From: Candidatus Sulfotelmatobacter sp.
GTDB lineage: Bacteria; Acidobacteriota; Terriglobia; Terriglobales; Acidobacteriaceae
Direction: 5' to 3'
Length of the DNA stretch: 64,000 bases
NCBI GenBank assembly: GCA_030041475.1
Contig: JASHNU010000073.1
Span: forward strand, 204,674 to 268,673
The notes under the pieces: generated by a model
What the model was told of the DNA's origin: nothing
The model's database searches: none
Seen by the model: the letters and a program-made list of their open reading frames with translations, nothing else
Part shown: positions 45,401-54,052 of the stretch, piece after piece
How the letters are laid out: every line of letters begins with the position of its first letter
Position numbering within the stretch: position 1 is the stretch's first letter
Translations under genes and position numbers: made by a program

Positions 45401-46313
45401 GAATAAGTACCCGCAGTTTGCCGGCGACTTCGAAGGCCTGATGCTGGAGACAGCGAACTCCTGGTACAACGCGATGCAGATTCGCTTCCAGAAGCGCACC
45501 ACGCACCACGTGAGTTTCGAGGGCAGCTACACGATCTCGAAGGCAACCGACTATTCCTCGGCAGGCAGGAACAACTGGGTGGGGGCGCTCGGTCTCGGCC
45601 TTCCGCAACAACTGGACAATCTGTCTGCGGAACACAGCATTGGCGCCAGCGACACGCCACAGCGGCTGGCGGGCGCCGTGGTTGTAGACCTGCCCGTTGG
45701 CCGCAAAGAATGGATTGGCGGCGATATGAACCGGGGGCTTGATGCCGTCATCGGAGGCTGGTCGATCGCGACCCTGATCACCGAACAATCGGGGCAGCCC
45801 ATGAATATCGGGATGGACAACGCGCGCCTGGCAAACGGCACCCAACGTCCTGATGTTGTCTGCTCGCAACTCAAAAGCGGGACCACCATGCACGCAGTGG
45901 CTTTGGAATGGCAGCAGAACTCGGCAGCGATCAGCAACGGCGGCGCGCCCATCAAAACCTTCTTCAATTCGAATTGCTTTGCTGATCCGGGGGACCAGAT
46001 TCCGGGTAACGCTCCCCGCTACTTTTCCGGACTGCGGGTCGACGGCATCCACAATGCGGATCTGAATTTTTACAAATCGTTCGTGCCCAAAGAAGGCATG
46101 CGGGTGGAAGTGCGGGCCGAGATCTTCAACCTCGCGAATCACCCACGCTTTGGCCAGCCGGGTTCGGCTGTGGGAAGTGGGCCTGCGGGGAGCTCGACTG
46201 CTTCGATAAATCCGACAAGTCCGTTTTTCGGGACAATCGAAACGGATGAAGTGAACGGGACTGTTCTTCAAATACCGCGCTTCTTCCAGTTTGGGCTGCG
46301 GTTCGAGTTCTGA
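42462..46313 (+). CDS. Oar-like TonB-dependent outer-membrane receptor
   Basis: 1283 residues. A signal peptide (cleavage near AWAQG, about residue 30) is followed by a carboxypeptidase-regulatory-like domain (about 33-120, AQIRGVVTDQSAAFVMNATIT), a plug-like region (about 125-260) and a large beta-barrel ending in QFGLRFEF, the terminal aromatic signal for outer-membrane insertion. These receptors are greatly expanded in Acidobacteriota and are thought to import oligosaccharides or other large substrates with TonB energy. It sits next to glycoside hydrolase-like genes, which suggests a carbohydrate. Confidence 0.93.
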   Translation: MPVSGRNSRIAQGLIFPCLTFLLSAILAATAAWAQGAYEAQIRGVVTDQSAAFVMNATITITNVATNISQVGHTDDHGQYFFVGLRPAVYTIKAESKGFRISAKTNVVLQVDQQTTVDFVLHPLAVSETMEVTETAPLLDTESATLGTEISNEYVHEIPLMNRDFFGLTFLAAGVTEVTGASTADNYPSGTNFTSNGQRNATAEIRLDGALISAPEQGEGGNSNVYYEPLVESMQEFKVQNNSFSAEFGNNGGTVVNMVMKSGTDAFHGSGWYFLQRPQMDARDFFNPAYFLDSSVFNPKPDTRRDQGGFSLGGPIKKNRTFFFVDFEKVRESSAVSGVVTVPTMAERTGNFSGLTNNIYDPNVNCGTPTNVLRPQVGFNCSGQVIGPANQIPTGEINPIGIAVLNLYPQPSNLNEFNNYNWTTTAQAPDYQFDIKVDHQINDKQRISGRYSRGWSNYTTPLTLGDGFDNDGIGSGVTVAQNGSLEYTWTVNPRIVWTSHIGVDRVHELSIPSIPTISSFNASLPDGTQGLPPVFEQANGIDKMPTFIMQGNLPWTDLYDQCCINTTFGHTLVSYSSQLVISRGSHLIKIGGEQRIFYNNFWQPNYPTGLLTFTDDVTSPTPNSDFDSFGNTSGNPFASLAFGYGDNINATSQLVITPSVANRSLETGFYIQDDWKVNSKLTVNLGLRYEWSSPYTDRYNHIEFSNFTADSGVNIPLNSVPASAPTGTFSTQGIMQSVGLNFPSAQELLGTTQFPTSSMRTIPTYRKDVGPRLGFAYQLDSQTVVRGGAGVYFGMSPATNFQYPGSAFRKTANLFFTNDNFVTQSATLENPFPSGFTGPQGTQYGQFANWGYQNPNDLGTTAARDADIYQWNLGIQRLLPSQIVLGVDYVANRSTHLPWSGTNNRAFIPSALLAQIATAVTPTDASCQTDSCVSNFLQTQVGNPFFPNFNTPCTPSASNPCFNEPNSNYGESTLPLTYLLNKYPQFAGDFEGLMLETANSWYNAMQIRFQKRTTHHVSFEGSYTISKATDYSSAGRNNWVGALGLGLPQQLDNLSAEHSIGASDTPQRLAGAVVVDLPVGRKEWIGGDMNRGLDAVIGGWSIATLITEQSGQPMNIGMDNARLANGTQRPDVVCSQLKSGTTMHAVALEWQQNSAAISNGGAPIKTFFNSNCFADPGDQIPGNAPRYFSGLRVDGIHNADLNFYKSFVPKEGMRVEVRAEIFNLANHPRFGQPGSAVGSGPAGSSTASINPTSPFFGTIETDEVNGTVLQIPRFFQFGLRFEF

Positions 46314-46365
46314 ACGGCTAACAGGGCCGCGGCTTGCGAACGAAGGGAGCCTGACGCGGCGTAAG

Positions 46366-48003
46366 ATGCAACGACGATCCTTTCTCAAGGCCGGCGGTGC
46401 GATCACGCTGGCGGCGGGGCTTGGAACCAAGCCGCTGCTCGCTCACATCCCTCCGCACAATTTTGACAAGTACGATTTCGGCTGCGGTCCGCGGGTGACC
46501 GACCGTTTGTATCAGGGGCCGTTTTCCGCTGACGATTATCCGAGTTGGACGGTGGTGATGGCGCCGACTGCGTCGCATGAAGTTGTGCCCAACTACGGGA
46601 TGGGGCTGGTGACTTACGTATGCGACGAAGTCGGACCGCCGCGCAAAGATGGCGAGACTTTGGCGCAATCGATCGAGAACCTGGTGAAGCTGCCGCTGGG
46701 CGCGAAGCTGTATTTGCGAGTGAACTGGAAAGATGTGCAGCAGCGGCCGGGCCGGCTCGATCTCTGCGAGCACTGGAAGCTGACGTTTGATCTGGCGCGG
46801 AGGTATGGGAAACGGATTGGCTTCCGCGTGATGATGAGCAACCCGGATATTCCAGACGCGACTGCGCTTCCCGATTTTCTGGCGCCGAAGATTCCCATGG
46901 TAAAGATGGGCGATTGGCAAGGACGGACGCGGTATGAGCCGCGCTACGACCATCCTGAATTCCAAGCGGCGCTTCGGGAACTTGTGGATCTGCTGGCGGA
47001 TTCGTATGACGGTCATCCTGATGTCGAATATGTAGATACGTTTATGTACGGATTCTGGGGTGAGGGCCACACCTGGCCGTTCGAAAAGAATCCGTTCCCG
47101 GACAACGTGACGGCTGAGAACACGTTCGTCAGCATGTTTGAGCATCAGATGGAACGGTGGAAGAGGACGCCGCTCACGACCAACACGCAGCCTGACTTCA
47201 GCAAAGTGGGCAATTCGGAATTGCTCGACCGCACCGTGCGGAGTTCGAACTGGCTGCGCACCGACACGATTTTCATCGAGAACGAGCAGATCGAGGCTCT
47301 GAGCAATCGGCCACCGTGGGTCGGCGTAACGGTGGAAGTTGGCATGTCGGACGGGTCACCGAAGAGCCTGAAGCTGGACGAAGGCGTGACTTACACCGAC
47401 AACGTGATCCAGCACGTGCGGGATGTGGGGGCTTGTTATTTCTCGCTGTGGAACTGGCACCGTATTCAGGCAGATCGGATTCTCAATTACTACCACCAGT
47501 TTCCTGATGCGATCGACGGACTGGCGCGGCAGATCGGTTACCGCGTGCGGCCCTCGTGGGTGTGGACGTATGAAGAGGGTGGGTACCCGGGATTGATTAT
47601 CGGTTTCGTGAACGACGGGATTGCGGCGGTTCCCGGCTTGCTGCGGGTGACAGTGACTAGCGAGGACGGCACAGTGAATGTGGGTGGGAGCCTGGATGCA
47701 GGATATCCGCTGCCGGGGAAAGTGCGGCAGGCGAAGTTTCCCCTGCCGAAAGGAACGAACTGGAAAGGGCTGCGGCTCAGGGCGGAGATAGAAGTGAAGG
47801 GACAGCGGTATCCGGTACGGTGGGCGTGTCAGCAACAACTGAATGAAGACGGCAGCCTAACGCTGCGCACTACAGTCGGGCTTGGGCAAGAGGACGAAAC
47901 CGGCGGCGTGCCGTTCCAGTTCCCACCCTGTCGCAACAAGCGCGACAAGGGTGGGGCAACCTCGCAACGCTCGATCTTAATCCAGGCGCAGGGGATCTCA
48001 TGA
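46366..48003 (+). CDS. Tat-exported barrel protein, putative glycoside hydrolase
   Basis: 545 residues from ATG 46366 (MQRRSFLKAGG, twin-arginine signal). The barrel-like middle has KLYLRVNWKDVQQRPG, RIGFRVMMSNPDIP and YVDTFMYGFWGEGHTWPF. The last resembles the WGEWH-type motif of beta-galactosidase-like/DUF4832 proteins. A C-terminal beta-sandwich follows. Near the C-terminus the peptide PPCRNKRDKGGAT is encoded by a palindromic repeat (47920-47961), so the natural end of the protein was probably altered. Its stop overlaps the next start (ATGA). Confidence 0.75.
   Translation: MQRRSFLKAGGAITLAAGLGTKPLLAHIPPHNFDKYDFGCGPRVTDRLYQGPFSADDYPSWTVVMAPTASHEVVPNYGMGLVTYVCDEVGPPRKDGETLAQSIENLVKLPLGAKLYLRVNWKDVQQRPGRLDLCEHWKLTFDLARRYGKRIGFRVMMSNPDIPDATALPDFLAPKIPMVKMGDWQGRTRYEPRYDHPEFQAALRELVDLLADSYDGHPDVEYVDTFMYGFWGEGHTWPFEKNPFPDNVTAENTFVSMFEHQMERWKRTPLTTNTQPDFSKVGNSELLDRTVRSSNWLRTDTIFIENEQIEALSNRPPWVGVTVEVGMSDGSPKSLKLDEGVTYTDNVIQHVRDVGACYFSLWNWHRIQADRILNYYHQFPDAIDGLARQIGYRVRPSWVWTYEEGGYPGLIIGFVNDGIAAVPGLLRVTVTSEDGTVNVGGSLDAGYPLPGKVRQAKFPLPKGTNWKGLRLRAEIEVKGQRYPVRWACQQQLNEDGSLTLRTTVGLGQEDETGGVPFQFPPCRNKRDKGGATSQRSILIQAQGIS
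47920..47961. repeat. Palindromic repeat (copy 2 of 2), inside a coding sequence
   Basis: Inverted copy of the element at 36021-36063 (TTCCCACCCTGTCGC ... GGGTGGGGCAACC). It is read in frame as residues near the C-terminus of the barrel protein. Confidence 0.85.
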
Positions 48004-49952
48004 GACAAAAGGGTTGGCTCTTAATTTTCTCTCTTCTGCTTTGCGCGTTGGCGTTGATGGCTGCGCCGAATTCTGAAAAGCAGTACTGGAAAGGTCAGAA
48101 TTGGACGAACCAGACTTGGACAAACTACGTTCGCATCGGGGCGTTTGGGCTTCGGGGTGGCGATGCGGAGAAGATTGTCCGCAGCGCACAAGACAGCGAC
48201 GTCTTCGGCATTGAAGTGGACAACGACATCGAGGGACGCTACGAGAGCTTTCTGCATCCGGAAGAGAAGTTGAAGGCAATTCATGAACTGGCCGAAGAGG
48301 CTCATCGCGCCAGCAATTATGCGTTCGTTTACATAGCGGGAACGGAGTGCATTACGGCGCACGCTGACCAGACACCGCACACGCTGTTCAAGGACCATCC
48401 CGACTGGCTGCAACGCGACATCAACGGGAAGCCTGCGATTTTCGGCGGTGGAACGGCGTTCTGGATTGCGGCGGGGGACGAAGATGTGTGGGTGAGCCCC
48501 TATGCTCCCGAGTGGCGAAAAATCTACATGGAACATGTGCGGCAGATTGCGGCGACGGGCATTGACGGCATTTACGTGGACATACCTTACTGGATGACGC
48601 ATTTCGAAGGATGGGAGAACACGTGGGCGAGCTTCGACGACTACACGGTCGCGGCGTTTAAAGAGAAGACCGGGCTCGATGCGAAGCACGACTTGAAGCT
48701 GGGAGATTTTTCCGACCCGGCGTTTCGTAAGTGGGTGGAGTTTCGCATCCAGACCTTCACCGACTTCATGAGCGAGATTGATCGCAGTGCGAAGTCGGTG
48801 AATCCGAAGATCAAGACAATTCCGGAGATTTACCCGGGGATCGAGGAAGAAGCGGTGCGCGTGGGAGCAGACGTCTACAGTCTGTATGCGGTGGTGGATG
48901 CAATTGCGCACGAGTACGAATTCGGCAGCGGCGATCACATGGCGTCATCGCGCACGCCGCTCGACTGGTTCCGCTATCAAGTGGGAATGCATTCGTTTCG
49001 CGCCTTCGCTCAGGGCCCGCTCGGACAAGATAAAGCTACGTGGATTTTGAATTACTCCTGGGATGGCGACAGGAAAGTGGACAAGCGCGAAGCCATGATG
49101 AATCTGGCAATGTCGCAGATCATGGCGGGAGCGAATTTCTGGGATGCGCCCGGGCATTCGATGGCAGGCTCGAATGACCTGCCCACGCGAAAGAGGATTT
49201 TCTCTTGGATCGAGGCGCACGAGAAAACGTTTTATCTGTCCCGCTTCCCGATCGATCCGATTGGGGTTTATTTTTCCCCTCAGACACGGAATTTCGGGGC
49301 GGACGAGTTTATCGCGTCGTATCGCGGAATCCTGATTCTACTCATGCAGAAGCACCTCGAGTTTCAAGTCGTGACGCCGCGGACGGTGGCTGATTTTCGC
49401 GGCCAGACACTGGTTTTGCCTGACGTGCGAATGCTCGGAGAGACAGAGAAGATTTGGCTGCGGGATTTCGCGGCGCAAGGAAAGAGGTTGGTGATCACGG
49501 GAACGGACGCGACCGGAGTCGGTAATCTGGATAATGTGGTTCGCCTTCCCGATTGTCCGGGCAAAGCTTACAACCAGGCGCTGGAAAAGGATTTCGAGCG
49601 CGCGTCGCCAGACTCGCAGCGGCAATTTTTCGACAGCCTGCAAAGTGGAAACACGGTGCGGATTAAAGCGGGTGCGCAGGTGGCGACATCCATTGCGCGC
49701 ACTCCGAACGGTATTCATTGCTTCTTCGCCAATTTCGCCGGCCTGCGCGGAGGATTGAACCCGGTCCAGACGCCGCAGACAGACGTGGAAGTGACGGTCT
49801 CCCCAAAGACCGGGGGCAAGGGCTTCTTCCTTCCCTACCTGGGCGAAGTACAAGCGATTCAAGGCAGCCGCCATGGAGAAACAGTCACCTTTGCGCTTCC
49901 GCCGATTACGAAGGGCGCAGTGTTCTGGTACACCGCGCCAGATTCGAAGTAG
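48000..49952 (+). CDS. Secreted GH42-like putative beta-galactosidase
   Basis: 650 residues with a Sec signal peptide (about 1-22). The TIM-barrel-like part (about 45-410) has GIDGIYVDIPYWMTHFEGW and KIKTIPEIYPGIEEEA, with acid residues in plausible catalytic positions. A following domain (about 420-520, YRGILILLMQKHLEFQVV and RLVITGTD) resembles the amidotransferase-like trimerisation domain of GH42 enzymes, and a C-terminal beta domain closes the chain. ATGA overlap with the preceding gene, so both are made together, probably for the same glycan. Confidence 0.75.
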   Translation: MRQKGWLLIFSLLLCALALMAAPNSEKQYWKGQNWTNQTWTNYVRIGAFGLRGGDAEKIVRSAQDSDVFGIEVDNDIEGRYESFLHPEEKLKAIHELAEEAHRASNYAFVYIAGTECITAHADQTPHTLFKDHPDWLQRDINGKPAIFGGGTAFWIAAGDEDVWVSPYAPEWRKIYMEHVRQIAATGIDGIYVDIPYWMTHFEGWENTWASFDDYTVAAFKEKTGLDAKHDLKLGDFSDPAFRKWVEFRIQTFTDFMSEIDRSAKSVNPKIKTIPEIYPGIEEEAVRVGADVYSLYAVVDAIAHEYEFGSGDHMASSRTPLDWFRYQVGMHSFRAFAQGPLGQDKATWILNYSWDGDRKVDKREAMMNLAMSQIMAGANFWDAPGHSMAGSNDLPTRKRIFSWIEAHEKTFYLSRFPIDPIGVYFSPQTRNFGADEFIASYRGILILLMQKHLEFQVVTPRTVADFRGQTLVLPDVRMLGETEKIWLRDFAAQGKRLVITGTDATGVGNLDNVVRLPDCPGKAYNQALEKDFERASPDSQRQFFDSLQSGNTVRIKAGAQVATSIARTPNGIHCFFANFAGLRGGLNPVQTPQTDVEVTVSPKTGGKGFFLPYLGEVQAIQGSRHGETVTFALPPITKGAVFWYTAPDSK

Positions 49953-50075
49953 GCCTTCTGCGGCTGCCTCTCGACTCTTTATTTTCTTCACTCTTTTTTC
50001 AGGGAAAAACGCGACAATAAAAGGAGGATGGTCAAGGGAAAATAGAAATCAACCTTCAATACGGGACCACATTCC

Positions 50076-51086
50076 ATGAATTCGCAAAGCAAGACCTTCC
50101 AACTGGCAGCCATCTTTTTCGCACTGCTGACAACGCTTTCTCTCTCCAGCTGCACCAAGAAGTCCAGCGCACAAAGCTCGAACCCAGCCGATTTGCAAGC
50201 TGACGTGAAAACTCCGTTTCGCTTCGTAGCGTACGGTGACACGCGCTTTCACGATCCCAAGGACACCGAAGCTGCGAACCCTCCGGTGCGGGTGGCGCTG
50301 GTGAGGGCTATTGCCGATGCCGATCCGGCGTTTATCTGCTTCACGGGCGACATTGTTTATAACGGCTACGATAACGACGACTGGAAGGTATGGGACAGCG
50401 AAACCAGCATCTGGCGGGAGAAGAAGATTCCCGTTTACCCGGCACTGGGCAACCACGATCTGCATGGTAAGGAACAAACCGCGCTGGGCAATTATTTTCA
50501 GCGGTTCCCTGACCTAAAGAACAGCCGCTACTACTCGGTCCGAGCAGCCAATACGCTGATTCTCGTATTGGACAGTTCGATGAATGAAACCACGGGCGCA
50601 CAAGGCCAATGGCTCGCCGACAAGCTGGATCATGTTCCCGCCGATGTGGATTTTGTTTTCGTCATGCTGCATCATCCGCCCTACACCAGCTCTTCCGACG
50701 CAAAGCTGTTTGGCGGCGGACACGCCGCGAGGCCTCACGAACAGGCAATGGCAAAAATGCTGGAAGAGCGGCAGGCTCACACACGCTATCGGATTGTCGT
50801 CTTCTCCGGACACGTTCATAACTACGAGCGGCACGAGCACGGCGGAGTGACTTATTTCGTCACGGGAGGCGGAGCCGCGCACGCCTATCCGATCAAGCGC
50901 GCCCCGGACGATCCGTTCAAAAGCAAGGAAATCAACTATCACTATCTGATGGTCGAGGTCGGCCATCAGCAGCTCAAAGTCACCATGAATCGCGTGGAGC
51001 TGACGAGCGGCAAGGCAGTCTGGACGCAGCCGGACTCCGTCAGCATTGCGGTGCCAGCAGCCACCGCGGCGGCGACAGGGCGCTGA
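50076..51086 (+). CDS. Metallophosphoesterase lipoprotein
   Basis: 336 residues with a lipobox (LSLSSC, Cys near residue 26), so anchored in a membrane. Calcineurin-like dimetal motifs appear in order: YGDTRFHD, CFTGDIVYNG, LGNHDLHG, MLHHPPYT and FSGHVHNYER. It is similar in layout to purple-acid-phosphatase-like and 3',5'-cyclic nucleotide/other phosphoesterases. It would release phosphate from an extracytoplasmic substrate not identifiable here. Confidence 0.92.
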   Translation: MNSQSKTFQLAAIFFALLTTLSLSSCTKKSSAQSSNPADLQADVKTPFRFVAYGDTRFHDPKDTEAANPPVRVALVRAIADADPAFICFTGDIVYNGYDNDDWKVWDSETSIWREKKIPVYPALGNHDLHGKEQTALGNYFQRFPDLKNSRYYSVRAANTLILVLDSSMNETTGAQGQWLADKLDHVPADVDFVFVMLHHPPYTSSSDAKLFGGGHAARPHEQAMAKMLEERQAHTRYRIVVFSGHVHNYERHEHGGVTYFVTGGGAAHAYPIKRAPDDPFKSKEINYHYLMVEVGHQQLKVTMNRVELTSGKAVWTQPDSVSIAVPAATAAATGR

Positions 51087-51098
51087 GAGAAATCCGTG

Positions 51099-51344
51099 CT
51101 ACAGAGACTGGCAGGCGCCCTCACACAGATTCTTTCCCCAGACGACTCCGAGCGCGTGCAGGATGAGAGTGTCGGTGAGGGTCAGTTTATCGGGATCCAG
51201 GACTGCGGTGTAAGCGTACTGCACGAGCGCGTCGCGGGTAATGCACCAGCGCTCGTGGCGAACGACCCCGCCACAATGTTCGCAGGCGGCTTTTGCTGCA
51301 TATTGGTTGCTGTGATACCAGCTGGCTGCGGGATTGGTGAACAT
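51099..51344 (-). CDS. Small cysteine-rich protein, possible zinc ribbon
   Basis: 81 residues; GGAGG lies 6 nt before the ATG. C21-x2-C24 (ACEHCGG), H30 and C34 (HERWC) could form one metal site. C74 and C78 are near the C-terminus. No recognised family. It is divergent from the TonB receptor gene, and the CRP-type sites at 51484-51556 lie between the two. Confidence 0.68.
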   Translation of the reverse strand: MFTNPAASWYHSNQYAAKAACEHCGGVVRHERWCITRDALVQYAYTAVLDPDKLTLTDTLILHALGVVWGKNLCEGACQSL

Positions 51345-51483
51345 GCTGCACCTCCATGAGCTCTACGAATATGACCTTTTCAGCAAATTCCCCGTAGCCG
51401 AACCGGACAGCCCGGTGGAACTTCATCTGGTTGCAGGTTAGATGGAGGTGGATTGGGCCTCCATTTTGAGTGTCACGATTATG

Positions 51484-51499
51484 TGTGACTGCGATCACA
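51484..51499. promoter_or_regulatory. Perfect-arm CRP-type palindrome before the TonB receptor
   Basis: TGTGA-CTGCGA-TCACA, both half-sites exact. It sits between divergent genes 51344 (minus) and 51611 (plus). Confidence 0.7.
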
Positions 51500-51540
51500 G
51501 ACACTTCTCGGTGACTCGCAGACAATCTGCGAGCATTTCT

Positions 51541-51556
51541 TGTGATTCTGATCACG
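51541..51556. promoter_or_regulatory. CRP-type palindrome with class II spacing before the TonB receptor
   Basis: TGTGA-TTCTGA-TCACG, centred 62 bp before the receptor start. A -10-like TAGCTT (51578-51583) is centred 32 bp downstream, the class II distance. Confidence 0.7.
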
Positions 51557-51610
51557 GGAGAACTTCCGCAGGTCTGATAGCTTAAATCACTCCCTCTTTC
51601 TTTCTCCGCG

Positions 51611-53935
51611 ATGTCCAATCGAATGCGCAACATCACTCTGGCTCTTTTTCTTTTTGCAGTCGCGTTGCCTTCCATGTTCGCGCAGGTCACTCGCGTGGAA
51701 GGCATTTTGCGCGATCCCACCGGCGCGGTCATTTCCACCGCGGAGGCGGTCGTCCGCGCAGGCTCGTTTCAGGTCTCGGCCAAAACTGACGCGCGCGGGC
51801 ATTTCATTTTTTCCGCTGTGCCTTCGGTCTCTGGGACGGTCGAAGTTCGTGCCGCAGGATTCACCAACGCCCGCCAGACCTGGAGTGCGGGGTCATCTGG
51901 CACTGTCAGCCTGGAAATCGTGCTGCAGCCAGCTTCCCCCGGCGAGCGGCTAACGGTTTCAGCATCGCGCACCGAGATGCGGCTGTCGGAAACTCCGGGC
52001 AGCACTGTGCTGCTTTCCACTGCTGACATGGCGGCGACGCCTGCCGTGCGGATCGACGACGTGTTGCGCCAAGTTCCTGGGTTCTCGCTCTTCCGCCGCT
52101 CTGACAGCCGTACCGCCAATGCTTCGAATCAAGGGGTGTCGTTGCGTGGACTGGGCGGGACAGCCTCCAGCCGCGCCGCCGTGCTGGAAGACGGTCTGCC
52201 CCTGGTGGACGCTTTCGGAGGTTGGGTTTATTGGGATCGCGTCGTGCGGGAAGAGCTTTCGAGCGTCGAGGTTTTCCGTGGTGGCGCTTCCAATCTTTAC
52301 GGCAGCGATGCGCTCGGCGGAGTTGTGCAATTCATCAGCCGACAGCCGCAAGGGCCTGCGCTCTCCTTGGAGACGACGTATGGCAATGAGCGAACTCCTG
52401 ATCTCTCGTTCTGGACCGGAACGCAAACCGGCTCTTGGGACCTCTCCCTGGCCTCGGAGATGTTCCGAACGGATGGGTTCATTATCGTTCCCACCTGGCA
52501 GCGCGGATCGGTCGACACGGCCGCGAATTCGGAAGATGCGACGGTGGACGTGAACATCGGCCATCAGCTCGGCGACAAAGGCCGCGTGTTTGCACGCGGA
52601 AACTTCTTCACCGAGTTTCGCCACAACGGTACGCCCATTCAAACCAATGACACGCGTATGGCAGAAGGCGCGTTCGGTATCGACAAGCAGTTCAACGCAA
52701 ACGACTCTTTAACTCTTCGAACCTACGGCCTGGTGCTGGGCTACAACCAGAACTTTTCATCAGTGGCCGCTGACCGAGAGAGTGAGTCCCTCACTGATTT
52801 CCAGCATGTTCCCGAACAGGTGGGTGGAGGCGCCGTGCAGTGGACGCATCTTCTGGGCTCGCACCAAACGCTGATCGGCGGCGGGGACCTGATGGAAGTT
52901 ATGGGAGCCAGCGATGAACAGTTTTTCTCCGCTGGGGCGAACACGCGCGACAATGCCTCCGGAGGCCGGCAGCGCATTCTAGGACTCTTCGGCGAAGACC
53001 TGGCACGCTGGCAAGACTGGACCGTGATTCTTGCGGCGAGGGTGGATGACTGGAGCAACTTCAACGCCAGTTCCATCTGCACTCCGGTTGCGGGCGCATG
53101 CCCCTCGCCGAATCTGCTTTATCCGGAGCGCAGCGATCTCGCCTTCAGCCCGCGCCTTTCAGTGCTGCGGACCCTGAACCGCAACGTTGCGCTTACTGGC
53201 TCCATATATCGCGCGTTTCGCGCGCCCACACTGAATGAGTTGTACCGCACCTTTCGTGTAGCCAACGTGCTGACCCTGAACAATCCTTACCTCAACGCCG
53301 AGCGGCTTACGGGCGCAGAGGCGGGGATGAACTTCACGGCGCTTGACCGCAAGCTCGATCTGCGAGGGACATTTTTCTGGAGCGACATTGTGGATCCGGT
53401 TCAAAACGTCACCATCAATCCCAGTTCAAGCCCGGTTCTGCGGGAAAAAGAAAACGTTGGCCGGATTCGCTCGCGGGGTGTGGAGATGGACGGCGTCGTG
53501 CACGTGAGCCGCGACATTCAAATCACGGCCGGCTACGAATTCACGGCGGCCAGGATTGTGAACTACACCGTGCCGCAAGGTGAAGTTTCGCTGTTAGGAA
53601 ACGAAGTGGCCCAGGTACCGCGCAACGTCTTTACATGGGAGGCGCGATATTGGAATCCGTCGCGCCTCTTGTTGAGTGTGGAAGGCCGATTTGTGGGCAA
53701 GCAGTTCGATGATGATCAAAACCAGTACCCGCTCGGCCGCTTCTACACGATGGATTTCGAGATTGGGCGCAACCTTACGCGCGATCTGGAGATATTTGCG
53801 GCCGCGGAGAACATTCTCGACGAACGCTATGAGGTAGCGAATACTCCGACCGCAAATGGTTCGCTCTTCAATATCGGCCCGCCGATTCTCTATCGCATTG
53901 GCCTGCGGCTGAATTTTCCCTCGGAGAGACCGTAG
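51611..53935 (+). CDS. TonB-dependent receptor with carboxypeptidase-like N-terminal domain
   Basis: 774 residues with a signal peptide (about 1-25) and a short carboxypeptidase-regulatory domain (about 28-105). A classic plug domain (about 120-225, RIDDVLRQVPGF, GVSLRGLGGTASSRAAVL, VEVFRGGASNLYGSDALGG) and a 22-strand-type barrel ending in LYRIGLRLNF follow. Size and plug are those of true small-substrate TonB receptors (siderophore, cobalamin or similar), unlike the larger Oar-like protein at 42.5 kb. Two CRP-type sites upstream suggest redox control; iron or heme import for the cytochromes is a reasonable guess. Confidence 0.92.
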   Translation: MSNRMRNITLALFLFAVALPSMFAQVTRVEGILRDPTGAVISTAEAVVRAGSFQVSAKTDARGHFIFSAVPSVSGTVEVRAAGFTNARQTWSAGSSGTVSLEIVLQPASPGERLTVSASRTEMRLSETPGSTVLLSTADMAATPAVRIDDVLRQVPGFSLFRRSDSRTANASNQGVSLRGLGGTASSRAAVLEDGLPLVDAFGGWVYWDRVVREELSSVEVFRGGASNLYGSDALGGVVQFISRQPQGPALSLETTYGNERTPDLSFWTGTQTGSWDLSLASEMFRTDGFIIVPTWQRGSVDTAANSEDATVDVNIGHQLGDKGRVFARGNFFTEFRHNGTPIQTNDTRMAEGAFGIDKQFNANDSLTLRTYGLVLGYNQNFSSVAADRESESLTDFQHVPEQVGGGAVQWTHLLGSHQTLIGGGDLMEVMGASDEQFFSAGANTRDNASGGRQRILGLFGEDLARWQDWTVILAARVDDWSNFNASSICTPVAGACPSPNLLYPERSDLAFSPRLSVLRTLNRNVALTGSIYRAFRAPTLNELYRTFRVANVLTLNNPYLNAERLTGAEAGMNFTALDRKLDLRGTFFWSDIVDPVQNVTINPSSSPVLREKENVGRIRSRGVEMDGVVHVSRDIQITAGYEFTAARIVNYTVPQGEVSLLGNEVAQVPRNVFTWEARYWNPSRLLLSVEGRFVGKQFDDDQNQYPLGRFYTMDFEIGRNLTRDLEIFAAAENILDERYEVANTPTANGSLFNIGPPILYRIGLRLNFPSERP

Positions 53936-54052
53936 CCGTTTGGGCATTTCGCGTTCTATCGTTTATCCTGAAAGGTTGCATAACGCCGCGCTAGGCGCAC
54001 TGTGAGTCTCGTCTCGCTTCAGCGAAGCATCAGCTAACACCTAAGAACTCTT

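Noticed and set aside
44730..46430. 566-codon open frame antisense to the Oar-like receptor
   Set aside because: The plus-strand frame encodes a complete receptor barrel; the antisense product is arginine-rich and featureless.
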